Shown in pieces: positions 45,535 through 56,785 of a stretch of 64,000 nt of DNA (position 1 is its first letter; each line of letters opens with the position of its first letter). Position numbers and translations under genes: made by a program. Below the pieces are notes generated by a model. The model worked only from the letters and a program-made list of their open reading frames with translations, was not told where the DNA came from and did not search any database. Source of the stretch: Alisma plantago-aquatica (taxonomy: Eukaryota; Streptophyta; Magnoliopsida; Alismatales; Alismataceae); assembly GCA_963693085.1 (NCBI GenBank), contig OY856413.1, positions 546,649,879 to 546,713,878 of the forward strand, in the 5' to 3' direction.

Positions 45535-47046
45535 CACGATTGAACTATGTGTAAAATGCAAGTGCACGCGTCAATGTAATATAAGCCTTTGTGAGGCCTG
45601 AGTCGACCTCAGGGAACGTAATTTCAGTAGACTACTACTAACCACTTACAATCAGCTAAACTGATTATAAAAGTTTGAGAGTTATCTTGAAAAAGAAAAT
45701 AAAAACAAAAGAAAGCAAAGCGATCGATAAAATGGTTGGTTTAATCAATTAAAATGGAATCTTTAGGATTGCGGTTTCACCACAGATTCTCATTGTACTA
45801 ATTCCTACATAATTATCACAATTTGTCTCCTATCCCGGGTAGTGGCCTGTGAATAGAATTGTTCGCTTCCGCGATACAATTCAATACCTTAATTTAGATC
45901 AGTTCCACGTCAGTAGTAACCTATACCATAAATTAGGTTCATGAAAAACATATCTCTTGGTTTCCACCATTAACCATAAATCGCCTTTTCCAAAGGATTT
46001 ATAAGTTAATGTGATTATTGTGTCTTTTCAACCGTTAATTCTTCGTCAAAAGCAATTAAAGGTATTAAATTACCATTATGGTGATCAAGCACAATGATAG
46101 AATTGCGAAAGCAATATCATACCACAGATTTGAGAGACAAATTATGATTAAATATGCAAAAAGTGTCATACAACGATTATCCGGGCTACTCCCGGTCCTA
46201 AAGACAAAGGGGATTAGCCCCACATGTTCATCTCAATGAGAAACACGATGAAAGGAGAAGAAAACAAAGGGGAAACATGGATGGAGATGGTGTAACCCCT
46301 AAACGAAGGAGAACCAGATGATCCTCAGTGCGGGATGGGCATTCTACAGCCTTTCGGCGGTAGAAAACTTCATCTGCAGCTCTGGAAATGGTAGAGGCGT
46401 GGCTCTGGGCTCCATTCTTCGTCCTCTCCTCTTCTGAGACTTGTGTAGCGGCTAATGACATGATAGTATAGCTTGGGCCATCTTTTTTAGGTATAGGGAT
46501 CACTCACGACCGCCAATCACTCACGGCCGCCAAAACATCATGGCCGTTCGATTTAGATCGATTTGGGCAGTTTCCTGATCTGACGACTTCGATACCATCG
46601 ACGGTGGGTCGATGGTATCGACCAGTGTAGGGTATCGATGCTCCTTGATTTTTTGGCATTCTCTCTGATGTCACATCGATACTATCGACGTGTGGATGTT
46701 TGGCTCTCTGAAGACATCTCTCTACCATCGACTTCTGGGTCGATGGTATTGACCCATTCTACTCTTTCCAGCTACCTCACTGTGGCCGTCTCGATAGTAT
46801 CGACATCCGTCAATGGTATCGACGACTGCATATACGTGAATTCCCTGAAATAAAGAGAAGAACACCAATCAAATATGAGAAATATGATCTTTTATACAAA
46901 ATAAGATTAAATAAGACAAATTTGATGCATAATGATATTGTAGGTTAAAGGAAATGAATCATGCGATGTTAGCAACAAATATGACCAACACAGGCACACA
47001 ACGATTACAAAACTAGCCAATAAAAGCAACTCAAACCCTTTCATCA
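45535..47046 (-). repeat. 3' LTR of the Athila element (left boundary uncertain)
   Basis: On the minus strand it starts TGATGAAAGGGTTTGAG right after the polypurine tract. The other end is placed by the typical GTGCACGCGTCAATGTAATA region. No partner LTR is in the window to confirm it. It contains a TCGATACCATCGA palindrome array. Confidence 0.6.
46589..46826. repeat. TCGATACCATCGA palindrome array 2 (in the LTR)
   Basis: Several imperfect inverted repeats of the form CGATACCATCGAC - spacer - GTCGATGGTATCGAC. The second and later pairs are degenerate (ACATCGATACTATCGACG; TCGATAGTATCGAC). Confidence 0.85.
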
Positions 47047-47059
47047 AACTCCCCTAAGC
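47047..47059 (-). promoter_or_regulatory. Polypurine tract of the Athila element
   Basis: The minus strand reads GCTTAGGGGAGTT, preceded by the family-typical CTCGAGGATGAGCAA. Confidence 0.7.
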
Positions 47060-48993
47060 TTTAACTTTGCTCATCCTCGAGCAACAAAACTATAGAATAT
47101 ATTTGCGAGGATCAACTAAAGAACATATTAGCATAAAAGACATCACTGTATGATTCCCATCTGGCATGCACATACCGACCCTCACTAACCACGGAACGGT
47201 AACTACCCTAAAGGTGACAATAATCATCCATGAGAGATTCCCACCCCAAGACCAATGAATACTATCAAATAAGGTAGTTGATATAATAAATTCCTCCGGT
47301 TCAGGCTTGGTGCATCTTGTGATCTCCTGTCTACGTTGCTCATATCCTAACTACCATCTACATGGAAGCAGATCTCCTGATATACAAGAATGAGAAGATA
47401 ATCATGGGCGGCCTACCGTTTTGAGCAACGGGTGGATGAAATGGGCGGCTGTGGAAGAAGAGGAAGCACAATATAGTTTAACATGCAAAAATAATAAAAT
47501 GACCTAAATGATGCATATGCGTATGGAAATGACCTAATGCCTACATTTTAGGTGAAATGATGCATGCTCTACTATTATGTCTCAAGGTGAGATGGAATGT
47601 TTACAAAACTACATCATGTGCTTATTATTTTTTAATATATAGGTGAAACAAGTTCTTTTCTCCCTCTAATTTCTGCTTAAAAAAATTTCTCTTTTTTTTT
47701 TCAAGCCCTTCTTCTCAATTTTGACAGGAGAAACATTTACACTTTATATATTTTTTTCAGGCTTATTTTCACATAACTACCACAATTGGTGCATTACAAT
47801 TCACTTCTCAGAGAGTATAGAACAAGTTCCCCGCATTTCTTATTTTTCAGAATAAGTAAGGCACATAATGTCCTATATGCTCAAGAGTATGCAAAATGCA
47901 ACTACATAAAAGTAATTATGCAACTACAATGGCATGCACTCTAGAATGTGTGCATGCATGACTAATCTACAAATCTCTTTTCATTTTTCATTTTTTTATG
48001 AAAAATCTAGCTATAATGCAATCATATCTAAATGGTATGCAATCAAAAGATGAAAACTGTAATGTGCTCCCAATCCTTATGGTGGAGTTTGAATGAAATG
48101 AGGTGGATAGATCATAAGACTAATTGACAGAACTATTGGAAAAGATTATATGTCCCTCCTTACTGACATGTGTACCAATCAATCAATGTGTTTTTCTCTC
48201 TCACTTATGATTAAAGTCTCGTTACCGTTTGGTCAGTTTAGGCTCAACATCTAATTCCATCCACATTTCTTGAATCATCCGGATGTATAGTTATGACATA
48301 TATTTTAAAGTTGACCTACCCAATTATTTTCATAAGTTCGGTGCTCAATTTCAAACAAGGAAAGCTTACAATTTCTTGAAAATTATTTTGAATTAATGCT
48401 CAAATTTCAAATTTCCCCCATATGACAAACATAGAGATGACATACATTTATATTAGACATCCACATATTACACTAGATAGATTGTGGATCCTAGAAAGTT
48501 GTAAACAATAAGCAATACTAAAAAAACTACAAAAAGCTAAAAAAATACTAAAAGAAAAGAAAATAAAAATAAAAACTAAGATAGAAACTGTTCCATCTCC
48601 CCCCTAAGCTGAATTTGACTATGGCCTCATAGTAAAAAACAACCTCAAAAGGTGGAACAGTGATACCTTCTATTGCTCAGGTGGCGGAAATGTCGGGTAC
48701 TGCTAGGTATGGGGGTTCCAATCTGGATATTGCCCCTGAAAGCTCGGATCATAAGGTGACATGGGCGGTGGCTGTGGATATCCCCCGAAGTAGTCTTGGC
48801 TCCAGTAATGATCATAGAAAGGCTGTTATTGCTGCTCTATCCTCCCCAACCGATTGGAGACCTGCTGCTGGTTGGCAAATAGCTGGCGTTCATTCTCAAA
48901 GATCGTTTTCTGATTCTCATACATCCTATTCTACATATCCTGGATCCCTACAAAAGTTGTCTGGTGGGACTACTACATGGTCTGCTGGGACTC
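47060..48993 (-). other. Athila 3' untranslated region
   Basis: AT-rich, with T runs near 47640-47760 and A-rich stretches near 48510-48580. I see no gene. Athila elements usually carry a long noncoding stretch here. Confidence 0.6.
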
Positions 48994-50275
48994 CTAGATA
49001 GACTGGAGCATGATATACATCCCCTGCATAGAATAGGGGTCATCTCTGTCATGGGAGGGCTGTGGTGGCGGCGACTGGGAAGATGATGAAGCTCCTGGGT
49101 AGAAGCGTGGATGCTTCCTCGAGGCTACTCGTGACCGAAGAGGTGTGAAAGCCTCCTCTTCCTCCTCATCGTCGTTTCCCACATCGTCATTGTCTCCCGC
49201 GTCCTCTTCTTCCTCTGAATCCTCAATGGCAATGATAGGCTACTGGAAGTGCTGGCCTGGCTGGAGGTTGAAGATGGAGTCTGGAAGTACGTGCTCCTGA
49301 TACTTCTTGTTAATGTGGAAATGAGCATATACCACATGATCATAGAGTGTAAGAAGATTGGAGCGGTGGAAATGGGCCAATTTTGACGGGGTTCCGACTG
49401 ACTAGTGGAGGGAGCATGGATAGGTCTAGCCCAAGGTAGAGGGCTAGTGGCGTGATAAGCCCCCCGAAGTGAATAGGGGCTTGTCTGGTGCTCCTCTTCA
49501 CTGTCATCACTTGCGTTAAGAAGAACGTGCCCCAGTTGAGATTTTGCCTCATCAGCAACTTGTAGAGGAAAAACAGGTCCGTCTCCTGGAACTTGTTCAT
49601 CAACAACTCACCATGAGCAAAGAAAGTAATACACAGCATACGGTGAAGAATCTGCACGAACGGGTGCTCGAATTCGGAGACGGCTGCATTGTGGTAGCTA
49701 AGCGTCTTGCCTACCGATGCGGTCACCAACTGCGAGAACATCTCGTCATAGTCGGCCTGATTGTCTGACCGTCTGTACTATTCGGTCGAATGCCACCAGT
49801 TGTAGACTGAGTTGAACTGTTCGAGCATGATGGTGTAATTGCAGTTGAAAAGCTGGAAGGAGACTCGTCCCTTGATCCATTCATGGTCAGTGGCAATGAG
49901 GTTATTGGGCACGACGCAAATGTTGAGAGATGCCATGAACTCTACCACGAGTTCCTTGTATGTCAGCCACTCGCCGAAGAAAGGGTGGCCCTCCACGTGA
50001 TAATGAACTTGTTCCCCCGCATATGTCAACCTCCCAACTTGGCCAAGGAGGACATAGTTGAGGTTGTCCTCAAAGCCCAAGTCTCGGATCATGGACCAAT
50101 CAACATAACGAGTGGGCTCGATTTGCAGCTTCATTAACTCATCGAAGATATTCTTCACGTCTGCCGAGGGATGTGTAAGCCTCAGACGGGGAATGGAGCT
50201 CGACGGTGGTGGCACAAATGTCTCGATCTCCATTGGAGCAGTGCGCGAGGAAGACGACTCTCCATGCCTTACCAT
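48994..50275 (-). pseudogene. Athila ORF-1-like protein downstream of integrase
   Basis: It starts MVRHGESSSSRTAPMEIE. The conserved region includes RYVDWSMIRDLGFEDNL, HPFFGEWLTYKELVVEF and RVSFQLFNCNYTIMLEQFN, followed by a Gln/Asp-Glu-rich acidic part and a Ser/Pro-rich tail (GASSSSQSPPPQPSHD). It fits the Athila ORF-1 family of unknown function, which occupies the position of env in retroviruses; I see no signal peptide or membrane segment here. Breaks: TAG at 49778-49780, a 1-base frameshift just upstream of the TGA at 49340-49342, and a TAG near 49240. Confidence 0.7.
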
Positions 50276-50503
50276 GATGAACAGAGAAAAGATAGAGAAA
50301 AGGAGCTCAATGAAGGTCGGAGAAGATGTTCTCCGCAGTCGATGACGAACTCGGGGAAGATGTGTAGCTTGCCGGATGCTCGGTGCATGTTTCTGTCTGC
50401 TCGTTAATTCTCAATGTCGAGGTTGAGGAAGAATACTCTGAAGGTGTGAAGAAAAATGAAATACAACCCTTCCTTTTATAGCTGAGGTCGGCGCCCCTGG
50501 TAC
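50276..50503. other. Spacer before the Athila ORF-1-like gene
   Basis: Untranslated. TTATAGCTG-type sequence on the plus strand is not a convincing promoter for the minus strand gene. Confidence 0.4.
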
Positions 50504-51073
50504 CCTGTCGATACCATCGACAGGTTGTCGATGGTATCGACACCTGTAGCACAATCCGTTCCTTCACTGGCATCGATGGTCGTCAATTGCTAGATGTGGG
50601 GGCCCGGATCAGTGACACGTCGATACTATCAACAAGGGTCGATGGTATCAACCCGTCCTATGGATCGACCTCTAGATTTGGCACGCTTCGTTGATGGCGT
50701 CTCGCGGATCGTTGACGTGTCGCGTCGATACCATCGATGAGGTGTCGATGGCATTGACTTCTGTATGCATCCTTTATCCTCGTGAGGCCTTGGCGGTAGA
50801 TTCCCCTAAAGCTACGTCGATACCATTGATATGGCCATCGATGGTATCGATATCTCTACTACCAAAATTTCTAATTCTAAAAATCTTTAGGGATCTCACA
50901 AGCATCGACCTTAGGGTCGATGCTATCGACTTTCTCTAGAATTTGAGTCGAGCAACCTATTGGGAGGTCGATACTATCGACGAGGCCGTCGATAGTATCG
51001 ACGGAGTAAATTTTCTATAGCTATCGCTCTACACCCTTGTCGCTACCATCGACACAAGGGTCAATGGTATCAA
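50504..51073. repeat. TCGATACCATCGA palindrome array 1 (between integrase and ORF-1)
   Basis: About eight units at 50506, 50570, 50618, 50725, 50816, 50904, 50969 and 51040, spaced 50-110 bases. Most units are an inverted pair, for example TGTCGATACCATCGACA followed by TGTCGATGGTATCGACA. Intervening sequence is not conserved. Confidence 0.88.
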
Positions 51074-51495
51074 CACCCAAGAAGTCCTGCACACTTAGCA
51101 AACGTATCAGGGTATCGTTTTTACACTAAAAATGAAATTAACCAAAACTACTGAAGTAAATGGAAATGAAGTCTACCAATGGTTGGGTTGCCTCCCAACA
51201 AGCACCCTACTTTAACATCTTAGGCTAGACAAAATCAAGCTGTTCAATCTTCCTTAAGCGCCATGAGTTTAACCTCATGCACCTTCCTTGTGTAGTCCTC
51301 CCCATAATAGTGCTTCAATCTTTGACCATTTACTAAGAATGTTCTATCACCATCCTTAACCATGATAGCACCATGGGGTCACACCTCCTCTACCACAAAC
51401 GGTCTACTGCAGCAGGATCACAGTTTTCTAGGATGCAACTTTAACCTTGAATTGAACAAAAGCACCCTCTCACCCTTTTTGAACACTCGTAGCTA
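51074..51495 (-). pseudogene. Athila integrase C-terminal tail
   Basis: Read in frame after the stop, the minus strand continues with the usual post-integrase sequence (FKKGERVLLFNSRLKLHP, then GAIMVKDGDRTFLVNGQRLK). Further stops occur, one of them next to SCCSRPFVVEEV. Confidence 0.7.
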
Positions 51496-52260
51496 AATGT
51501 GGCGATCATGGATTTTCTTTGTCCACTCCTTATAGATCCTTGAGTTCTCGTAGGCATTCATCCTTAGCTTGTCTAGCTCATTGAGCTCTAACATTTGCTT
51601 TCTCCCTACCTCGTCCATGCTCAAATTCAGTTTCCTTAGCGCCCAGTGCGCTTTGTGCTCCAACTCTACCGGCAAATGGCAGGCCCGACCGTACACCAAC
51701 CTAAAAGGTGTAGTGCCTATAGGTGTTTTAAATGCGGTCCTGCATGCCCATAGTGCATCCGGTAGTAACACACTCCAATTCTTCCTTGACGAGACCACTG
51801 TGCGCTCCAGGATCTTCTTAATCTCTCTGTTTGACACTTCCACATGACCTTGTGTTTGCGGGTGATACGGGGTACCTACATTGTGTTTGACCCCGTATTT
51901 GCTCAATAATGCAGTGAATTTCTGATTCATGAAGTGGGTGCCCCCATTGCTAATGATCATCCATGGCATACCAAACCTACATAAAATATGATCCTTCACG
52001 AACCTACAAACTACTACAACGTCATTAGTCCTTGTGGGTATTGCCTCTACCCACTTCGATACATAATCAACAGCAAGCAAGATGTATAAATTGGAATTAG
52101 AGGACACAAAAGGTCCCATGAAATCAATACCCCACAAATCAAATACCTCAACCTCTTGAAATATATTGAGGGGAATCTCTTGCCGCTTTGAGATGTTACC
52201 TGCCCTTTGAGATGAATCACACCTCCTCACATAGTCATAGGTATCTCTGAAAAGTGTAGG
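51496..52260 (-). pseudogene. Athila integrase core
   Basis: The core runs GIDFMGPF (first Asp), IISNGGTHF, where the second catalytic Asp is Asn, and [15 protein letters not shown] (Glu). It continues to [21 protein letters not shown] and [15 protein letters not shown] sequence. The zinc region CDSSQRAGN has lost its second Cys (Ser). A TAG at 52261-52263, where the family has Trp before PTLFRD, separates it from the upstream part. Confidence 0.88.
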
Positions 52261-52263
52261 CTA

Positions 52264-52815
52264 GTAAAGGCCACTCTCTAGCACCTTGGCCACCGTCCTT
52301 GCACTCGCATGATGACCGCCAGTGGGTAGTGTATGAAAGTGACTAAGCACACTATCATATTCATTTTCCGATACACACCTACAAAAGATTCCATCCCTGC
52401 ATTGTCTCAACAAAATATGGCCATCCCAAAAATAATATCTCAAAGAATGAAAAAACTTTTTTTTCTCTTGATAAGTCCAATCATCCGAGATCTCCTTACA
52501 TGCAAGGTAATTGACAATATGCGAAAACCAAGGATCCGTAGATTGAATTGAAAGAATTTGCTCATCTAGAAATGTCTCGGTAATGGGTATGGTAGTATCC
52601 CTCTCATTAACCCGCTCTAATTGAGATAAGTGGTCCACAACCACATTCTCAATGCCCACCTTATCGTTAATTTCAATGTCGAATTCTTGCAATAATAAGA
52701 TCCACCTAATCAATCTAGGTTTAGTATCTTTCTTCTCCATTAAGTATTTTATGATGGCATGATCAGTCCACACCACAACCTTAGAACCCACTAAATGTTG
52801 CCTAAATTTTTCGAA
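52264..52815 (-). pseudogene. Athila RNase H and integrase N-terminus
   Basis: It reads [38 protein letters not shown] and [11 protein letters not shown], ending with the integrase zinc-finger His residues ([14 protein letters not shown]). It is one frame off the reverse transcriptase because of a 1-base deletion near 52815-52830. Confidence 0.88.
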
Positions 52816-53897
52816 AGCAAAACGACGACAAGCAATTCTTTCTCGGTAGTGGTGTAATTTAGTTGGGCATCATTTAAAGTTTTAGACGCATAAAAAATCA
52901 CTGTAGGTTTATTCTCAAGATACTGCCCAAGAAAACCCCCTACGGAAAAATCCAACGCGTCACACATAAGTTTGAAGGGCTTAGTCCAATCCGACATTTG
53001 AACAACCAGCGCAGAAATCAATTTTTCCTTAAGTACCTCAAAAGCATGCAAACATTTATCGTTAAAATAAAAAATTGCATCTTTCTCAAGCAATTCCGAT
53101 AGCAGCTTAGCTATTTTCGAAAAGTCCTTGATAAACTGGCGATAAAACCCCGCATGACCAAGGAAACTCCACGCCCCTTTCACCGTATTTAGTGGAGGTA
53201 GTTTGGAAATAACCTCAATCTTTATTGGATCCACCTCCAATCCCTTGCAGGACACCTTGTGTCCTAGCACTATGCCTTCATTTACCATCATATGACACTT
53301 TTCCCAATTGAGGATTAAATGTGTGTCCTCACATCTCTGCAACACCTTATCAAGATTTCGCAAACATTCATCAAATGACACACCGTAGATGGAAAAGTCA
53401 TCCATAAAAACCTCTAAACAATGCTCCACCATATCAGAGAAAATAGTAAGCATGCAGTACTAAAAAGTGGCCGATGCATTACACAAACTAAAAGGCATGT
53501 GGTAGTAAGTGAAAGTTCCATAAGGACAAGTGAAGGTTGACTTCTCTTGATCCTTAGGATCAATGGAAATCTGATTATAGCTGGAATAGCCGTCTAAAAA
53601 GCAAAAATGAGAGTGACCAACCAAATGCTCTAAAATTTGATCAATGAATGGGAGAGGAAAATGATCTTTCAAAGTAGCAGAGTTCATACGGCGGTAATCA
53701 ATATAAACACGCCACCTGGTTACCAATCGGGTGGTGACCGGTTCATTCAACATATTTTGAGTGACAGTGATTCCCCCCTTTTTAGGGACTACCTATGTGA
53801 GGCTTACCCATGTCGAATCTAAAATAGCATAAATGATGCCCGCCGAAATAAGCTTGATCACCTCCTTCTTGACGACCTCCATCATGCTAGGATTGAG
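52816..53897 (-). pseudogene. Athila reverse transcriptase
   Basis: Conserved blocks are VVPKKGGITV, WRVYIDYRRMNSATLKDHFP, FLDGYSSYNQISI, YGTFTYYHMPFSLCNASATF and the intact FMDDFSIYG box, followed by LGHKVSCKGLEVDP and FLGHAGFYRQFIKDFS. The first catalytic Asp (FLDGYS) is present. Breaks: a TAG at 53460-53462 after ASATF and a stop within WVSLT-VVPKK near 53790. Confidence 0.88.
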
Positions 53898-55018
53898 TCA
53901 ACGCTGCGGCTGAATCACTGGCTTGGCTCCTTCTACAAGCCGGATCTTGTGCCGGCATAGAGTAGGGGAGATCCCCTTGATGTCAGAAACAGACCACCCA
54001 AATGCACCACAGTGGTTCTTCAACACAATCATCAACTGTGCTTCCTCATCGGCACTCAGATATGCCGATATGATCACCGAAAGCTTCTCATTATCCACCA
54101 AGAAGACATACTTTAAGTGGGGGGGGGAAGCAGCTTAAGTTCCAACTCAGGTGGGATGACCAAGGAAGATTGAATCGGTGGTGGCAGTGGTCCCAGATCT
54201 TCATAGTGCTTGGCGTAATAGCAAGGAAGTACTTGAAGCATCTTTACACATTCTTGTAATGAGGTAATTCTCATCCAATCTTCCATTAAGTTGAAAAGAC
54301 ATTCCTTAAGGGGCAGTTGCGAGTATGAGTCAAACATGGAGACTACTATAGCCTCATCCTCAGTAGACGGTGAAACTTCTTCTTCTTTATCGTTGGGATA
54401 ACCCACTACTTTCATAAGAGAAATTACCTTCGTCTGCTCCATGATGTCCACAACAATTGTTCCCTTATCTACCTTCATCATGACGTGAGCCATATTAAGA
54501 AATGGATTCCCTAGACAAAGAGAGATGTGGTGCTAAAAATGCTTTATTTTATGACATTGTTCATTTGCTTGTGACTGCTTTGGATTTGGTGGCATGAGTA
54601 TTTCAAATCTATCATCGGCTATACCCATTGTCAACCGGCCTCTACCCATCTCCATTATCATGTCGGTAATGGATTGAAAGGGTCTTTCCAAAAGTAGCTC
54701 ATTCTCTAGTTCATATTGCATCTCCAAAACAACAAAATCAGCTAGGAATACAAACCTATCAACCTTTACTAAGACATCCTCACAAATACCATATGACCTC
54801 ACCACAGAATTGTCTGCCAGTTGAATTGTCATATGGCTCTATCGAGATTCTTTTAGCCCAAGATTTTTGAATGTAGAGAGGGGCATCAAGTTGATACTTT
54901 CCCCAGAATCACATAGTGCCTCACCAAATTTTACTTTTCCAATATAGCAGGAGATGTTGAAGCAACCCGGATCTTGTCTCTTTGGTGACAGTTTACCCAG
55001 AATGAAGGTGCTGACCTA
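53898..55018 (-). pseudogene. Athila protease and linker to reverse transcriptase
   Basis: The retropepsin-type site is LCDSGESINLMPLSTF, followed by VLVKVDRFVFLADFVVLEM and the block RPFQSITDMIMEMGRGRLTM. Further on are VDNEKLSVIISAYLSADEEA and GWSVSDIKGISPTLC. Stops at 55016-55018, near 54841, 54533-54535 and 53898-53900, plus a frameshift at a G run near 54119-54127, make it non-functional. Confidence 0.85.
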
Positions 55019-55769
55019 CTCCTTAAGAACTACCACCTCTGTATCAAGTATCTTCCTCTTCTTGGTAATTATGTCTTTCAAGAATTTACCATACGTGGGT
55101 ATCTGCTCAATCGCCTCCAACAAAGGAATATTAATAGAAAGTTTTCTAAAATTGTCCAAAAATTTCTTGAACTGTGCATCCACTTTCTTAGCTTTGAGAC
55201 TATTGGGATAAGGGACGGGGACGATTTGTGCCCTCTGATTTGGTGGCACATATGGAGTCATATTATCCTTCTCCTTCTCTACAATAGGCTCCTCTGTGGC
55301 CTTCCCTCCTTCATCTTCAACTGTCTCTACCACTTTAGTATCCTCTGCGGTCTCACCTTGATCTTTTGGTTGTGGGGTGCTCGGTTCATCGGCCCTAGGG
55401 TTTAACAGTTTCTTTCCACTCCTCAGTAGAATGGCTTTAGCCTAGTGGTTCCCTCCTGGAACATTAGTATTTCCTGGAAAACCTTGCACTGTGGGCTTCT
55501 TCAGATTTGCTATTTCAGTTGCCATCTGTACTATAGATGTCTCAAGAGTCCTCATCTGAGCCCCATGACTTTGTAGAGTTTGCCCAAACTGATTCATAAA
55601 TTCTCCTTATTGCTTGATTTGTTGGCCAAACATGCTCATTAGCTCTTGATTCTTCTTTATCACCTGATTGAGCAACTCATTGCTCTTTTCCTCTGTCGTG
55701 GGCTGTGTCTTAGCATCAGGATCCTGCAGGAAATTATTTGGATCCTTCCATGTAAACTTTTTTGTCTTT
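55019..55769 (-). pseudogene. Athila gag, C-terminal part
   Basis: It includes MRTLETSIVQMATEIANLKK, an AITLRSGK-like sequence (AKAILLRSGKKL), an acidic Glu-rich stretch and VPVPYPNSLKAKK. Stops follow QQIKQ and precede AKAILL. The right end is the insertion point of Gypsy-C; the rest of gag is expected beyond the window. Confidence 0.8.
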
Positions 55770-56706
55770 TGTTACAACCCCAATTTTGGGTTCATTTGCT
55801 GAAAAATGTAATTTCTCATATTAAAGATAAATTAACGAATAATGAATGGATGCATGATTTTCATTTAAAATAGCCTTGTTGATTTATTTGCGGTCTTTGT
55901 TGGCTATTGGGCCCAATAACAAGGATATTCAATTAATTAATGAATAACTGAGAATTTGAGATAAGAAAGGTGTGGAAACCTCTAGAAGGCAAATCCAAAG
56001 AAGATTTCGTGCCTCTTAGATTCCTTGGGTTCCAAGGAGTCCAAAGTTGCAAAGAAAAGGTAATAAGAAGAGAAAATATCGATTAAGTATTTCCTTGTTA
56101 ATATAGAAATTGAAAACATTGATGAAATAGGGAAAATATGTGAAAAGAGGTATAATTGAGTTATCCTTAGTGGGATTTCGTGTCCCAATGATTCCTAATT
56201 ATAAAAGGAATACCAATGAGGAAAATAAAAGAGAAATAAAGAAAGATCCTCAAAAAGGAATTATTTCAATAAGAAATAAGCAGGATAATGAGAATAATGC
56301 ATATTGATGCATTTAAGGATAATGAGTATTCCTTTAAAAGGAATTTCGAATTCTTTGAGAGTCTTGGGGTTCAAGGATCCCCAATAAATAGGAAAGAGAG
56401 AGAAACTACCAAGATTGCAAAATAAGAACATAATGTGATATAATATTGATGAATTTTGTAATATTGAGAAAAGGAAGTATTCTCTATTAAAATAAAACAT
56501 GATTTCATGATTAATAGATTAAAAGGCAAATATAGAGAGAGTGAAGGAGAGGAATTTCGAATTCCTATTTTTTCAAAAATAAAAGGAATATCAAAGGGAT
56601 AGTGAGGAGAGAGAAAGCTTGCTTCTCCTTGAAGGAACATGTTTCCTTTAAAGAGTGGGACTCAATTTCTCTTGGAGTACCGTCTCTGGACGTGGGTACA
56701 CTCCCC

Positions 56707-56713
56707 TATATAA
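56707..56713 (+). promoter_or_regulatory. TATA box of the Gypsy-C LTR
   Basis: TATATAA lies in CCCCTATATAAGGGG and is followed about 40 bases later by a CT tract. This is a likely start region for the retrotransposon RNA. Confidence 0.6.
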
Positions 56714-56745
56714 GGGGTATGCCCTTGGGTCGAGTGAAGCACGAT

Positions 56746-56751
<6 letters not shown>

Positions 56752-56782
<31 letters not shown>
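56752..56782 (+). repeat. (CT)n microsatellite
   Basis: About 14-15 CT units directly downstream of the TATA-like box. Confidence 0.92.

Positions 56783-56785
<3 letters not shown>

Larger units (their letters stand above)
45535..55769 (-). mobile_element. Athila-type Gypsy retrotransposon, 5' end cut off by Gypsy-C
   Basis: Read on the minus strand: gag C-terminus, protease, reverse transcriptase, RNase H, integrase, an Athila ORF-1-like gene downstream of integrase, a long AT-rich 3' part, a polypurine tract and a 3' LTR. The position and family of the extra gene and the CTCGAGGATGAGCAA sequence before the polypurine tract are Athila hallmarks. The gag start and 5' LTR would lie beyond Gypsy-C, outside the window. 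The copy is broken by many stops and several frameshifts. The outer LTR boundary is uncertain by tens of bases. Confidence 0.88.

Noticed and set aside
46228..46853. Open frames on both strands around the palindrome array in the Athila LTR
   Set aside because: They are inside the LTR and partly created by palindromic repeats; no family signal.
49125..49343. Basic Arg/Thr-rich open frame
   Set aside because: It is an out-of-frame shadow of the Athila ORF-1-like acidic tail.
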